A DNA stretch of 64,000 bases from Phallus indusiatus (taxonomy: Eukaryota > Basidiomycota > Agaricomycetes > Phallales > Phallaceae): NCBI GenBank assembly GCA_027605045.1, contig JAQFWX010000005.1:434001-498000 (forward strand), given 5' to 3'. Shown here in pieces: positions 24,171 to 36,778 of the stretch. The position numbers were made by a program, and so were the translations under genes. Numbering within the stretch: position 1 is the first letter of the stretch; every line of letters begins with the position of its first letter. A model generated the notes under the pieces. The model was not told the origin of the DNA. It searched no databases and worked only from the letters and a program-made list of their open reading frames with translations.

Positions 24171-25990
24171 ATGTCATATACAGAGGAAGAACAGCTAGAA
24201 GAACATAATTACCTCTTAAATATCGTGGCTACTTTCAAAAGATATGAACAATACTCGGTAATCCTAACTTTCGCGAGCTCATCCGTCATCAGGTTCACAC
24301 TTGCGTGTTAGATTTCCGCCAATAATCGCAGAAGAAGAGACTTTTTCCGTTTACCCCAAAATGATCGAGAACTTCTCGAGTCTACAGGCTGGAAAAAGAA
24401 GTTGGATCAAGTTGATGCAGCTATCCAAGCTAATTCCCGATTTCTTGGAAAAATTGTTATGAATCCGGAGATATATGAACAAGGTGTGGGCGAGGAAGAA
24501 GAAGAGGAGGAGCCCCAGAATCATTTTTCTCGGAATTTCTCAGGTATTGATCTATTTTAAGCACAAGTGGTCCAAGTTCACTGATTCGCGTCAAAATTCG
24601 CGTTAGAGTCCGATAGTCATCATCATGCACATTCTACCGGACCTCCATTTGAACACAGTCATACACATCCTCACGAAAATAACCGTAATCACAATACCTA
24701 TAAACCGAACCCCATTGAATCAGATATGGACAAATTACGCAGTACACTCAAACAACTAGTCAGAGATTGGGGCGAAGAGGTATGCATTTTAAGACTTGAA
24801 ATTTGACTTACTCGTGTCTCAATAAACGGCGAGCTTAGGGCAAAGTAGAGCGCGATACATGTTATTTACCTATGACAGAAGCTCTCTTGAAGTACTACTC
24901 ACATGTTCCCGAATCAGAAAGGTACTCCCCTATCTTTTCCCTTTAGGTTGTGTGTCCAATACAGCTAACTTTAATCTTCAAAGACGAAATTATCGTGTTC
25001 TAGTTCCTGGCGCCGGTTTGGCTAGACTAACACTCGATGTTACCAAATTAGGTATGATATATGTGTGTGTGTTAAACGAACGAAAAGAATCTCTTATTCT
25101 GTTTTCCAGGTTTCACCTGTCAAGGAAACGAATTTTCGCATTACATGTTGCTCGCCTCTTATTTTATCCTAAATAGGTATGAAAAGAAACTCCCCGTTCT
25201 CTCTAAAAATAAATGAATTGTTTTTCTACAGAACTCAAAACGTTCACGAGCATACTATATACCCATATATCCACTCGTTTTCTAACACCCTAAGTAGCTC
25301 ACACATGCTTAGACCAATCACAATTCCAGACGTTCTTCCGTCTGATATACCCCCGGGTTCTGATTTTTCACTAGTAGCTGGTATGGAATTTTCCCTGGAA
25401 CCGTGCCTATTCAACCCCATTTGCTTTAGGAGACTTTGAAGAAATCTACGGGGCTCAAGAAAATGATCCTCGAGGGCATGAGTCCCAGGTCGGGAAATGG
25501 GACGCAATTCTTACCTGTTTTTTCATTGATACGGTGCAGCCATATATCTTGTTGTTCACATGGAATCTGATTTCTCTCATTGTAGGCCAAGAATATCATT
25601 AATTATTTACGTATTATACATAGAATATTAAAACCCGATGGTGTCTGGATAAATCTAGGTAAGCGGGACTTGTCAAATATCTTTTCTTCATTATATATCC
25701 CCTCACCAAGGGCCTTTACTATGGCATTTCGAAAACAATGCGTCAGGAGATCCTTCTTTAGAGGTTGACTTGGAAGAAATCAAAAGTCTCGCGAATAAAA
25801 TAGGATTCGACATTCAAGTAGGTCTAGCGTCCTAGTTTTGTATTTATTGCTCTTTGAACTACTATCCCAGCAAGAGCGCGTTATCGAGACAACCTACACT
25901 TCAGATAGAAAATCGATGCTCGGGTACATATACAAAGCGGAATTTTGGGTCGCAACGAAGAAACGACCAGATTTTGAGAAGCATAGTTAG
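24171..25990 (+). CDS. Carnosine N-methyltransferase family (N2227 domain) SAM methyltransferase
   Basis: Member of the CARNMT1/N2227 family, which uses S-adenosylmethionine; the animal enzyme turns carnosine into anserine, and the fungal substrate is unclear. Eleven exons join in phase: 24171-24257, 24312-24543, 24607-24779, 24839-24921, 24984-25051, 25110-25176, 25232-25380, 25430-25533, 25586-25658, 25711-25817 and 25871-25990. Family signatures are NNRRRRDFFRLP near the N-terminus, YRVLVPGAGLARLTLDV (SAM-binding motif I), CQGNEFSHYMLLAS, FEEIYG, WDAILTCFFIDTAKN, HRILKPDGVWINLGPLLWHF and a C-terminal AEFWVATK. A His-rich, acidic insert lies at about residues 95-135. The ATG at 24171 was chosen because the sequence becomes family-like directly after it. 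The gene is unusually exon-dense. Confidence 0.88.
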
Positions 25991-26574
25991 GGTGACGACA
26001 GGAGTTGGCAAAGATAATAAAAAAAGTGTTGTCGGCGTTATCACATCCATTGTTTCGTGATTATAACGAAGGTGTACATCGTGTCATATCAATCTTCCCT
26101 TAATAGTTACGCTTGGCTGCCATCTTTGAAATTATGTATATCGATTAGCCTAACCGCAGATCGATAATCGCGACGTTTGATCGTGTGAGCACTCCACTCA
26201 TAGTACTTCTAGTGTCGATCTATGAAACGTCCGAGTCGCAGTCACTGGTGTGATCGTCATCAGAATCTACAACGTACACCTTTATACATATATATCTATT
26301 TACATATGAGTACAAATCCTGATTGTATTAAGAATTCGACTATGGATGACGTCGAACGGTGTCTACTAAATTTTTAATTATGAGGATCGAGGGCAATAAA
26401 TTCCAATTGTTAACCTAGTCGAAGTGTACATCCCCCTCATCTGGGAGTAAAACCCGTCTATGTGCCAGCAGCGTGGGATTTCCCGATGCGAGGTATTAAC
26501 GGCATCTGTGACGGGAAGAAGTTATATCATCAGCAAAGGCATGATAGACTTCATGCTTACTTGTTAATTCAATT
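25991..26574. other. Intergenic between convergent genes
   Basis: AT-rich spacer between the methyltransferase stop and the stop of the first CAP10 gene. It presumably holds both terminators/poly(A) sites. Nothing else is recognised. Confidence 0.4.
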
Positions 26575-28817
26575 CAGGGTCCTCGACCCGCGGTCGTCCG
26601 CCCACAGACGGGCATATTCGAGACACAAGCGATAGACATATGCTGTACATTTTTGAAATAATCAGGAAAAAAAAGAAAAGGGTGTTCATTGGAAATTCGG
26701 AAAGCGAACCTTCCATGTCAACTTTACGAGCTGTAGTCCGTTTCCATTTTTGACTATCCTCCGCAATTTTTTGTAAAAGATGATCATTCCCGATTTTCGT
26801 CTGATTCAATGAGGAACCAACGGCCTCTGAAATGGATGGAGTCGGGCCGGAGAAGAATGCATATATATTGTAAATTTCCCTGTAAGATTGAGAAACAGGA
26901 ATATAATGAACCCTGAGAAAAATCAGATGATTAGAAAAGAACATGCTAAACCCTGACCAGCCGTATTATTCCTTTGGACATACCATGGCTGGATCCAATC
27001 CGTAAAAAACTCTCGATATACCGTCGATTTCAAGAGAGCGCTCCCAGATGTTAAGAATGCCATCGATCGGGCGGAATATCCCATTCCATCCAGATCAATA
27101 AGATATTTGTGTGCCCAGTGTGCTCCAAGTGGTACAGTCTGTGCAAACCGGAATCGTTCATAAATGTGGTCGCACCCACCATTTTCAGGTTTACATGCAG
27201 TTGCCCTCGTAAATCCAACATCCATGATTTCCGAGTTTAAACCATCGAGAGGGACAGAGACGGAGATAAATTGACCTGATTCCGGATGTTCTAGCGTGAC
27301 ACTACGGGAAATATTCGATTCGCTTCCGGCCATTTCGACAAATCTGGTAAAATTAATCAGCTAACCATATCAATTTTGCTTAGTAAAGAGAGCTCGAATT
27401 AGAGTACCTTTGACGCTGATAAGAAAATGAGAATCCTGCCGGAGTGCTTCCACCACCTGTGGTTGCGCCCCTCCAAAAGATCTTGTTAGTCTTATTTTCC
27501 CAAGGCATTTCGAGATCATCCACTTCTTTGGGAACGGCTGTCCTTTTCTTATCCCATCCATAAGTATATTTCGGGCTGGGCGAGTAATAATAGTGACTTG
27601 GAATCAGTAAATCACTATATCCAGGAGCCTTCCCGGGAGAAAGAATAGGCAAAAGAACGGGAATAGTGCGCCAATCACTGAAGAAATGACCTTGCTGATA
27701 CCGTGCCCACGCATTATTGCAGAAATCGAAAACATCATCTGGTCGTGAGGCAAAGTGAAAATTTAGGTCAACTCCATTTTCATCGTGTAACGCGACTTGA
27801 GATTTCTGAAAAGATGGCTGGCTACGATAGGAACCGAAGAGCTTTCGCGCTGCCGATGTAGGTTCGCATGTGACCCTAAAGGCCTCCCAGACATTCCCAC
27901 CACCACGCCAATCGTGAACGAATTCATCAACGAGCTTGTTGAGAGATTCTAACAGAGACGCGGGGCGAAGACTCATCAATGGGCAATTCATTTGCAATAA
28001 TGATGTATGCATACCAGAAGAATTGTGTGAGGGAGTATCTTGCTTCTGTTCCCACGGAACCAAAATACGGCCTTCTGCTTTGCTGTTGATAGGAAAATAC
28101 ATGTCAGGAAGCTTAAAATATACGAGCGTTAGGTATTATTAAAACAGCGAGGTTCTAATGATATCAAATATTACCTTGTGCACAAACTTGTCCATCATAC
28201 GTTGAAAGCCACTTGCGCGGGATTTCCCTTCTTTGTCGATATAGTTTTTTTTAATTTCCAACATCGTCGTATTGCCGTCCTTAAGTTCTACCAGCTCGAT
28301 TGAAGGTAATCGTCCCGCCTTGAGAGAGGGAAAAGTTGAAAGAATCCCGGGAAATAGAATATTGCGAATGAGAATTTACCAGATGAACGCGTTCCCTGAA
28401 CTCCTGTCCGGATAGCTCCCAAAAAGGTAAGAAGTCTTTCATGAGGCTATCGTACTCGTCGATCATCGTGACGTTATTTTCAATAGCAAAATTGAACCAG
28501 TCATCGAAACCTTTAGGTGGATTGCGATTGTATCGTCGCCGGTACTCGTCAATCGCAGCCTCCAGTGTAGTGCTTTGCGACGACAAGAGATGGTCGTATC
28601 TTTCGGCTGCCTCAGTCATCAAAACGTTAATGGGGTGAGACTGTGTTTGTGGCGGCGGTGCTGTCGGTGTTGCAGCTAAAGAGAACCCGGCTGAGGAGAC
28701 CAAAGTTTCCCATTCCGTAATAACGTACGGGGAAATCAAAAGAGGGATTTCAAGTAAAAGAAAGGTGATAAGGAATGTGGCGAAGCCTGAGGCAATAAGG
28801 ATCCAACCGCCGCTCAT
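26575..28817 (-). CDS. CAP10-type glycosyltransferase (GT90-like), paralogue A
   Basis: Type II membrane protein of the CAP10/KDELC1/POGLUT-like family, which adds xylose or glucose in the Golgi/ER. Cryptococcal CAP10 is needed for capsule. It starts MSGGWILIASG with one membrane anchor (about residues 5-30). An N-terminal helical stretch (IDEYRRRYNRNPPKGFDDW) is followed by LPDMYFPINSKAEGRI, HFFSDWRTIPVLLPILSPGK, IPSHYYYSP, NKIFWRGATTGGG, HWAHKYLIDLDGMGYSARS and YREFFTDWIQPW. The final exon encodes AYVYRLCLEYARLWADDRG and a TGA at 26577-26575. It is split by about six introns at the same places as paralogue B. The exact splice inside the SSG-to-DWRGGG segment (about 27.9-28.0 kb) is unsure, since that stretch is open in frame with or without an intron. 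Confidence 0.87.
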
Positions 28818-30004
28818 AGTAGTGCGAGGGTGGATGGGGAGAAAGAAAGGAATGGATAGGGTTTTATAAGCGCGAGTAGAAGAAAAAACTTGGTAATCTG
28901 ACGATGGTTCTCGCTCGTCAAGCGCGTCAATTAAATTGAACGGCTGTAGGAGTGCCTTTTTCTGGAACGGGAAATTAGGTTGCAAGTGATACGCTTCAGA
29001 GAACGTGCTGCGAATGGGGATGCTTTAGTTTTCGAAGCAGGATGGGATCATGACAATTATTGGTCCATCCGAAAAAGTGACGAGACAAGCATTTTTGAAA
29101 TACAAATAGTTTGGAGAGCCAGAGTGGAGCAAGGAACTGAATGACCCGTTTAGCGCGGTGCTGCATCAAGGCAAGAAGCGAGCAAGAAGCGATTCAATTC
29201 GTCGTCGGGATTTGGTTATTTTTACCTCCTGCATGCATAAGCAAGTATATACATACTAATTTAGTGGATTTACTGGTGAAGAGATTTTCCTTTCCTCTAG
29301 AACGCGAAAATAGCTGCAACTCTGTTCATATTGGCATCAGTGGCTGATGCATACGTTGTTTGAAGTCGCTGACTGAGATAAACAAGCCATGATAATACAG
29401 TGCCCAAATGAAACTTCGGGATACGAAGAGAGGACTTGCGTGATATCAATTAAGATAATGAGATATGTTTATTGACAGCGGTATGAAGCTGGCAACGCGC
29501 TAGTGCATGATCACGGTGGAGCAGAGTAACTACCGTAGAGATGAGTGACAACATTTGTGACTCCAGCTAGAGCCACAGTTCATTTCAAGTTCGTCCCCTC
29601 TTCGATTCTTCATAATGTGCCTTGTTTAATCTATAATCTGAGGTACACGTTTCTACGAGAATGAAGAGGGCACATTATCTATTTGTGAATGAACAACAGA
29701 AAGCAACTGTGAACATCTGTCGACCAATGTGGAGCCATTAGCTTATCATCAGAAATTACCTTAAAATTAGAGGTTGCTATTTAGCCTTGTTTTTTTCTCG
29801 AGATATTAAAAACAATGAGATGGTCGGTTGCACGTTTTTTCCGACACAGCCACAGTTCAAAATTCTCTTATGAACATAGTATATCCCGAGTAACCCGCCC
29901 CTCCTACATTTATCGACGACGTGTAGATACAACAAAACTCCTCTACGATATAAGCTTGAAAGATAAATGTACAATGTATAGCATAACAGCGTCCGCGCGC
30001 AGCC
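28818..30004. other. Intergenic between CAP10 A and SGNH gene
   Basis: About 1.2 kb, the promoter side of CAP10 A and the 3' side of the SGNH gene. An open frame continues upstream of the CAP10 A start to 28985, but the extra residues precede the membrane anchor and look non-coding. Nothing else is recognised. Confidence 0.4.
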
Positions 30005-31910
30005 CTAAGTGGAAAAAATCCCCAAAATTTTGAACGGTGCTACACCGCGACCTTCTTCTCCAAGAAGTTCACATTGAACGAAATGAGATCCAACTGCTAC
30101 AAAATGATCAATCGTTTTCAATCTACAAAATTAAGCAGCGGCATGGAGCGTTGTAAGTTTGTGAAATTTCAGGATTGTCGGAAGAAAACGACTTACGCTG
30201 GTCCCGGAGGTCCGCCATCCTGATTCCAAAATTCAACGGCACCCGCTACGTTATCATCAACCCAACACTTGACCCCACTCAATAGATTGGTTTCCTGTTC
30301 TTCCCGCCAATAATAGAGCGCAACGTCACCATTGTTCATTTTCATGGGGACACGTAATCGACTAGTAGGGAGCGTAGAATACCAATAGTGTGCGCCATTT
30401 CCGCCATCAGTAGTGCTTACACCTTTTGGAGGATGATATGTATGCCACCCAGATCCGTAAAACAATGACGGCGGCAAGGGGTTGATCAAATCATTAGCAC
30501 TGACACACCAAGGTTTGACTTCACGGAAGCTTGGCAGCTCATGAGGCCGCATGCGCAACTTCGCTGGTGGCACACGGAACGGCAAGAATTCGGAGCTGGA
30601 TGCCGGCTCTTTTGTCGAACTGTCCTCTCCATGGTCCGCATCTTCATCTTCCATTTGAGAACCTTTGCGAATTCCGACGCCTGCAAAAAGACCTTTCGAA
30701 TCGGGTGGACCCCGAGATTGTCCAATAGGAAACGTGGGAACTTCAAAACCCGTTCCAGTTGCAGAAGCCCAGCCGAGGCAAATTTGAGACTGGAAATAGG
30801 ATATCAAAACATCTGCTATTAGCTCATGGCCTGCAGAATTTGCAAGAACTGGATCGGCGAAGTATTGATTGATGGAACTCGGAGAAGTGAGGTGTTGTGA
30901 ATACAAGACAGGCTTGATACTTATGTGTGGGACATCGTAGTACTGAGCGACCACAGTGTGTAAGATTTCGGGTCCGGTAAAGCCGTGTGCATGTTGGATT
31001 TGTGGACTGAAATGTCCGAAAATAAGAACTGCTGGAGAATCCGGTCGAATCAGAAGTGAGCGGACGAGCAATTCAAAATACTCCATCCATTCATGTTCGC
31101 TGCAATGGGAGTTGAGAATCGCTATCGTGTTTGAACACTAACGAAAAGAGAGCGTACTTTGGATCTTCGGTGTCGAAATCAAGAATAATCAAGTCACTCT
31201 GGTCTGGAATATGGTGACTGTGGCAAAAAGAGAAATACGCCGAATTTGTACGGCGAACAGCGCCGTTGGTCAGTTCCGACGCCGGATGGGGAAATATTTC
31301 GTTCCACCATTGAAAAAAGCGAGAAGGATAGCATGATGGAGATATAGGATCGTTTCCAGCACCGTGGCATGCAGATACTATCAATAATAATCAAATCAAT
31401 CAAAAGGTTGCTGCGTTAAGAGTAAATGAACAAGAACAAACTCGATCCGCCTAACACGCTGATCGTGACGGGCAGCCCAGATAGGGCTTTACGTATGACC
31501 TTCTGTACTCTTGCTCCGCTACCCAAGTGAAGTTTTGATTTCAATAAAGTATGAGAACCGTATTTCTGCGCCAAAGCATCCCCCGGGCCATAGATAGGAC
31601 AGAAGTCGAATGGTGGTGGACTGGCCTCTGTCGTATTCAAGTAATCTTTTGGTATTAGATTTGAATTGGGATATGATAAGTGGTGGTATTCTCCAACATG
31701 CGATGAGAAAATCTTGATGCAAAGAAAGAAAAAAAGAACGACAGAAACGAAAACCCATATTCGGATGCCGGTCAAACGAGGAGGAATTCGATACGATTTT
31801 TCAGCCTCTGAATGTGATGATAGTTTTTCAGGGGGTGTCGGTATTCGAGGAAAAGAGGACTGGGAAGGGTCTGGAGTCCCGAATCCGTACGACCGTCGTT
31901 GTGTCGACAT
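30005..31910 (-). CDS. SGNH-hydrolase-type, membrane-anchored 'capsular associated' protein
   Basis: Predicted type II membrane protein. The N-terminal 50 residues are cytosolic and Ser/Pro-rich, followed by a membrane segment (IRIWVFVSVVLFFFLCI). The lumenal part has SGNH-hydrolase blocks: block I VTISVLGGSISACHGAG (nucleophile Ser), an Asp in LIILDFDTED, AVLIFGHFSPQIQ, and a C-terminal D...SAGHELIAD that supplies the Asp/His pair. Such proteins are commonly found with capsule or glycan genes in basidiomycetes and may esterify or de-esterify glycans; this role is inference. Four or five exons: the join at about 31430 gives GGSISAC, the join at about 31105-31160 gives DPNEHEWMEYF, and a last exon after the GGPPGPA segment ends KILGIFST at 30005. 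The lumenal tail includes WCVSANDLINPLPPS and a beta-rich end. Confidence 0.75.
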
Positions 31911-33616
31911 GCTGGGCGATGGACGGGGAACAAGAGAGGTTGACAGATGGACTTATGGGCGTCTTGATGCTTGATGTGGCCGGCTTTTGTCGCCGACAGT
32001 TCTCTCGTAAACCACGAACCTCTAAGGCGACCCACGTATATATCTCCAATGAAAAATGAACAGACTACGTTTGGGCTGCGCAAACCGTGTTGTGTGATGT
32101 AGCTATGATCATCGGTGAAGGGCGATCTTCATAAGTTGCTGATGAGCGTTATGACTTAGGTACAATGTGGGTATGTTCAAATCCTTTTTTCTGAATTTTC
32201 TTGAAATGAAGCTTTACTAAACTCATATTTCTAGAAATGCATATGCTGACTTGGGGTATTATCCAATTGTTTATAGGGTCCTGGTGGTATATGTTTCAGC
32301 TCTTGTCATGAAATCTGATGTGCTCCGGCATTCTGGATCCGAACCATCGTGAGTTCACACTCTCTTCAATTGACTTTCGGAATCAATTTGCTGAGAGATA
32401 TTGAACCCAGGCAGCGAACTATCTGATTTTCTTGTAAAGACATGGCGCAATTGTCCAGAAGTTTCAAGCCTCGGCATCATTGTCAGTACGAGGCTGAAAT
32501 GCAGCCATTCCATCTTGTCCGGTGCATTTTGCTATCGCCACTGGCATATGATAGCCATGGTCTAGCCATACGTTGAGCGAAACAATTCTTATCTCGAAAA
32601 TCTGATGGATAGTCATCAAAGATGAGACGGCGATAATTTATTTCGCGCTGTGCAGGTCCAATCTTCCTGCCGCCTTGGAGCTGGCCAGTTGATTCATGGT
32701 AAAAATGCTATTCACATGGAGGTGTTATAAGTGCAGACAGTTTTGTTTAAGACAAAGAAGTCGATTCCCATAATTATGCTGGGCCTTTATTCGATCTTCT
32801 CAAGCGGTCCCTACTCCAGGCATGTAATGTTCATTTAACAACCTAGCCCATGTAATAACCTTCCATTCTCTTTCGTGCTAGATTGATCACTGACAACTAC
32901 TTGTAAATGATGTTGAATATACATTGGCGTAAAACGTATCGGCTTCAGGCTGCGCCGGAAGCTCGATTTATCTTTCTCGACGTATCTATCGTCTGAGAGT
33001 TTGTTCAACGGCGGCGACACGAGAAAGAATTTTATTAATACGTGCGCTATCCTCGGTAAACTCACTTCCCTGTACCCCATTTATTGGCTCTGCATTTCTT
33101 TGAGGCATTACTTCCTTAGAATGAGATAACTGATAGGTGAATAGTTCTCGAATAGTAACCCATGGCTCACTATCGGATACTATGAGAAACTCTGCGAATC
33201 TCAAAAACAGTCCAGAGCCTTATACAAAGACGTTTGGGTTAGCCCTGCTATGACTCGGCTTATATTCTTGTGAGTCATATTACAATCCATGAAGAACGAC
33301 CAGAAGTTCTTTCGGCTTTTCGAATTTGAGGCTAGATTGCGAGCTTGCCTCGTCCACCGTCTTGCCCATGACATGGCCTGGGACTTGCCGGATACCGATC
33401 ATGTTTATGTTCTCGTGAACACGGCTGGCGAGCCATTTACCTTTTCATGCATATTAGCCTCAGAGGCTCAGCCACTTCCGCCATGTAAAGCACGTAGTAC
33501 AACATATATGCAGACGGATTGCACTCACTCCTAAGGCTTGCTTCATCCAACATGGACCACACCGAGGGCTTTTGTGAGTTGTACTCGTTGCCTTTCAAAA
33601 TTTTCCGAAAAAAATA
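31911..33616. other. Intergenic, no supported gene
   Basis: This is the upstream region of the SGNH gene (31911-32100) followed by about 1.5 kb of short frames on both strands. A plus frame at 33289-33534 and a minus frame at 32986-33204 show no domain. The former could conceivably be a 5' exon of the zinc-finger gene, but no consistent splice was found. Confidence 0.4.
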
Positions 33617-34197
33617 ATGCGAGTCCGCCTATGCTTCCAGCTGGCTCAGGGCTTCCTTCGGGATCTCTCAACCCGCAGAATGAAGTGTGTTGCTTTCGTA
33701 CCGCACCACAACACAGATTTTTGATTTTTTTTTGGCTTATAGACATACCAAAACGTCCATGTATGGGTTGAGAAGAGAACATATGACCCATGCAGGTTCA
33801 TCATTTCTGTCAACGGCTTTTACCATTGCATCTTTCCGGGGTGCCGTGATAACATTCTACCATTTCAAAGCAGCAACGCTGTTTTGGAGCATCTTGAAAT
33901 TCACTACGCAGGAACCAAAAAATTTTTCTGCCTTGAGTGGTGCGTCTACCCAAATGACAAATCGAAATACTTACATTCATTGTATCAGCGGGGCAGATTT
34001 CACGAGGAAAAACGAAGCCACCCGGCACTGCAAGGTTACGGCAGGAGGTAAAGTTTATAAATGTCCGTACTGTGTGTACGTTTTATTACTGTTCTTTGAA
34101 ATTAGCGTGCTCTTTGTAAACCATGCTTCATAGACAAACATTCAATCGACCGGATAATGCGTCGAGACATGTTAACCAAGTTCATAGAGTCAAGTAA
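33617..34197 (+). CDS. Small C2H2 zinc-finger protein
   Basis: The gene only emerges after splicing. Exons 33617-33697, 33743-33939, 33989-34075 and 34134-34197 join in phase to 142 residues. Three finger-like units lie in tandem. The first is FYHCIFPGC with a long spacer, then EHLEIH. The second is CLEC-GADFTRKNEATR-H, whose expected second histidine is missing. The third is a textbook C-X2-C-X12-H-X4-H finger, CPYC through RHVNQVH, ending VHRVK and a TAA. Likely a DNA-binding regulator, although no target is suggested. The first exon (from MRVRLCFQ) is the least certain and the real N-terminus may lie further left. All introns are 45-58 nt with GT-AG ends. Confidence 0.6.
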
Positions 34198-34660
34198 ACA
34201 ATTGCATATGTAGACAAAATGTAGACACCTGTAGTCTTTTCATTTTGTGAACCTGTCACTTTTTTTGGTGGAGCTTAAGACTCTGAGCTTTTGGGCGAGA
34301 ACTTATCAGCCAGTTCAAGTTCCGCCAGTCGAGCTATTCCCAAGGCCTTTAGCCTTGGGTGCAAACATAGAGAAAAAGCATAAGAACATGAAAAAAAGAT
34401 TTTTATAATGGCAAAAGTTTACTCAATTTCATCGAGACGAAATCTTTAGAACTTATAAACAGTAGCTAACTACTTTTACACCGGTGTGTGTCCGGTTGAC
34501 CCGGGACACTGTCCGGACCGGCAAATTTCTGATGTAATCAGCCCATTCGAAAGGACCAGTCACATCAATGTACTGGTCACACGAGGTTACAGCAACGAGC
34601 TAGGGCACTACTTAAGCCAGTGGATTTTTGTTTTTTTACTCTGTGAATCCATGCAAAAGA
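34198..34660. other. Intergenic, promoter of the Ldb17-like gene
   Basis: Short AT-rich spacer, nothing specific recognised. Confidence 0.4.
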
Positions 34661-36778
34661 ATGGACCTTGGTATCATTTACCATATTGAAGAGCCGCGTC
34701 AGTTTTGGGCCGGTAAGTTTTATAGCTTGTTGTGGTTGCTGAGACTAAGCAACATCATGCTCCAGAGCTGGAAGACATCCTCCATATATCTTCGTCCAGT
34801 AGTTTATCGCTTCTAGACGCCGCCTTGCGCCAATTTATTTCCATATGTGCCACGTATCATCGTACGCCCTATACTACTTCTTCCAATCTTGCTATATTTA
34901 TCATTTAATTCTAGAGCAATACCTGCAAACCCCAGTACAACTTGAGCATGCCTTCTCATTATTATTGAATTCCGAATTATTTAATTCTCATTCCGAACGT
35001 CTTTCGTCTCTAGTCGTGTCTGACTCTCTTACGAACACGGATCCTCATACTCAGCTGATTCTACAACATGTTCTTCTCTTTTACGGACGAAATCACCCCT
35101 CCTTTTTCCGATCCTCGAAGAAATGGAAAAACCTCATTCCAGTTCTTATTGACACGATTACGCTGATAGATATTGACTTTGCTTTATGGGTATCGGGAAG
35201 TGGATCCGCCCACCAGTGGCGTTCGGGCATTTCAGTTCCAATTGAGCTGAGACTTAGCCAATTGTCCGTCCAAATTCTGTATGAAGTTTGTCGCATTCAG
35301 ATCCTTGATCTGAGCATATTCACGGATGCTTTCATTGATCATCTTTTCGATCTCGTTGAGATGACGAGAGACCTACCCGAAGAAACTTTCAATTATGGTC
35401 TAATCAAGCTGATTGTATGTTGCAATCGTATTCGCTTATGATTGTGTGAACCTATAGCTGATTTATCGCTATTCTTTTAGATTGCTTTGAATGAACGATT
35501 CATGGTCGCTATCCTTCCAGTTAATAAGGTCGACACCAAAGACAAGGAAGACGAAGAACCCAATATGGGCAATCGGGTAATAGAGGTCCTAGTCCGCCGC
35601 TTGGGCTCTAGTAAGACGTTCGGAGAGAATATTATATTCATTCTTAATCGTGCAGGTAGGTAGCTATTTGTCGTCTATATGAATAACCAATTAATGTCTT
35701 ACAGGATCGTCCTCGGAAGACAGGTGCACGCAACTGCTTATACTCAAGATTCTTTTTATCCTGTTCACGACACCCTCAACCCAAGAGTATTTTTATACGA
35801 ATGATTTACGTGTTCTTGTCGATGTATTTATCCGAGAACTGGGAGATCTCAGTACAGATGATGATTCGGTATGTCGTCCATGACCTTGTTGTTCGGTCTA
35901 TTTTCATCCATTTCACCACTGTCTTCAAGCTTCAACATACCTACCTTCGCGTCTTACATCCTCTCTTAACAAATACTCAACTGCGTGATGTTCCTTACAA
36001 ACGACTTAATATCTTACGGGTTCTGGAATCCCTCATTTCCCAAGCTGACATACGGAATGTAAGCGCGACGACCAAGAGGCTAGTAGAAAGATGTCTTTCA
36101 GCCACGTGGGCTGTGGAAGCGAGGAAGGAACGCGATACAGCAATGTCCTCTGCTGTGTTAAGAACACGCAAAAGCCAGGAAAACCGGTCTTCCGCAGCAT
36201 CGCTGAGCTCCGACCCGGATACCCGCTCAGGCAATACGAAAGGAAACTTGCTTGGAGCGTCTAAACCTCATCCCTTACGAGATCTCAAGTTTTCCAAAAG
36301 TGTTGACGTTTTAACGCTTAATGCTAAATCTGAAGATCACCGTCGAGAACACAGTGGTCATGGATCGGGACTGAGTAATGGTGACAGGGAAGTATCTAAG
36401 CCCGAGACGGTGAAGAAGACGAAGAGTAAACCACGCGCGGGTTTTGTGCACGATGTTGTCCGAAAAGGCAGCAATGACAGTGCTTTCAGCATTGCAGTTG
36501 TGGCAAATACAGGCGCTCCGGCAGTAGCGAATTCAAACGGACAGGTAAAGCACTACCGGCCGGCACCGCTACCACCTTCATCCCCGCTTTCCGCGTCTTC
36601 GCCACCGTCACCACCACATTCTCATTCCTCCACCTCATCCTCTGTTTCAATTACTACCTCACGGAAAATACCTCCGGCTATACCTTCGAGGAGCGGTAAA
36701 AGCGTTTTCAGGAAGAAAAATAACCTCACGAGTTACGCTCCTTCTACTGCTTCGCCAGTTCAACTGGAACTTGGCTAA
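34661..36778 (+). CDS. LDB17: SPIN90/Ldb17/Dip1-family actin regulator
   Basis: Leucine-rich armadillo-like protein. Fission yeast Dip1 activates Arp2/3 without a mother filament to seed endocytic actin patches, and Ldb17 acts in the same process. Six exons (34661-34712, 34766-34861, 34915-35414, 35481-35655, 35705-35868, 35930-36778) give 611 residues. The conserved region is [19 protein letters not shown] joined to [19 protein letters not shown] and [13 protein letters not shown], matching the family's leucine-rich domain. The C-terminal 200 residues are disordered, basic and Ser/Pro-rich, with PxxP runs such as APLPPSSP and SPPSPPH that could bind SH3 domains of endocytic adaptors. The start is the first ATG in frame ([12 protein letters not shown]). 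Neighbours are unrelated glycan genes. Confidence 0.85.
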
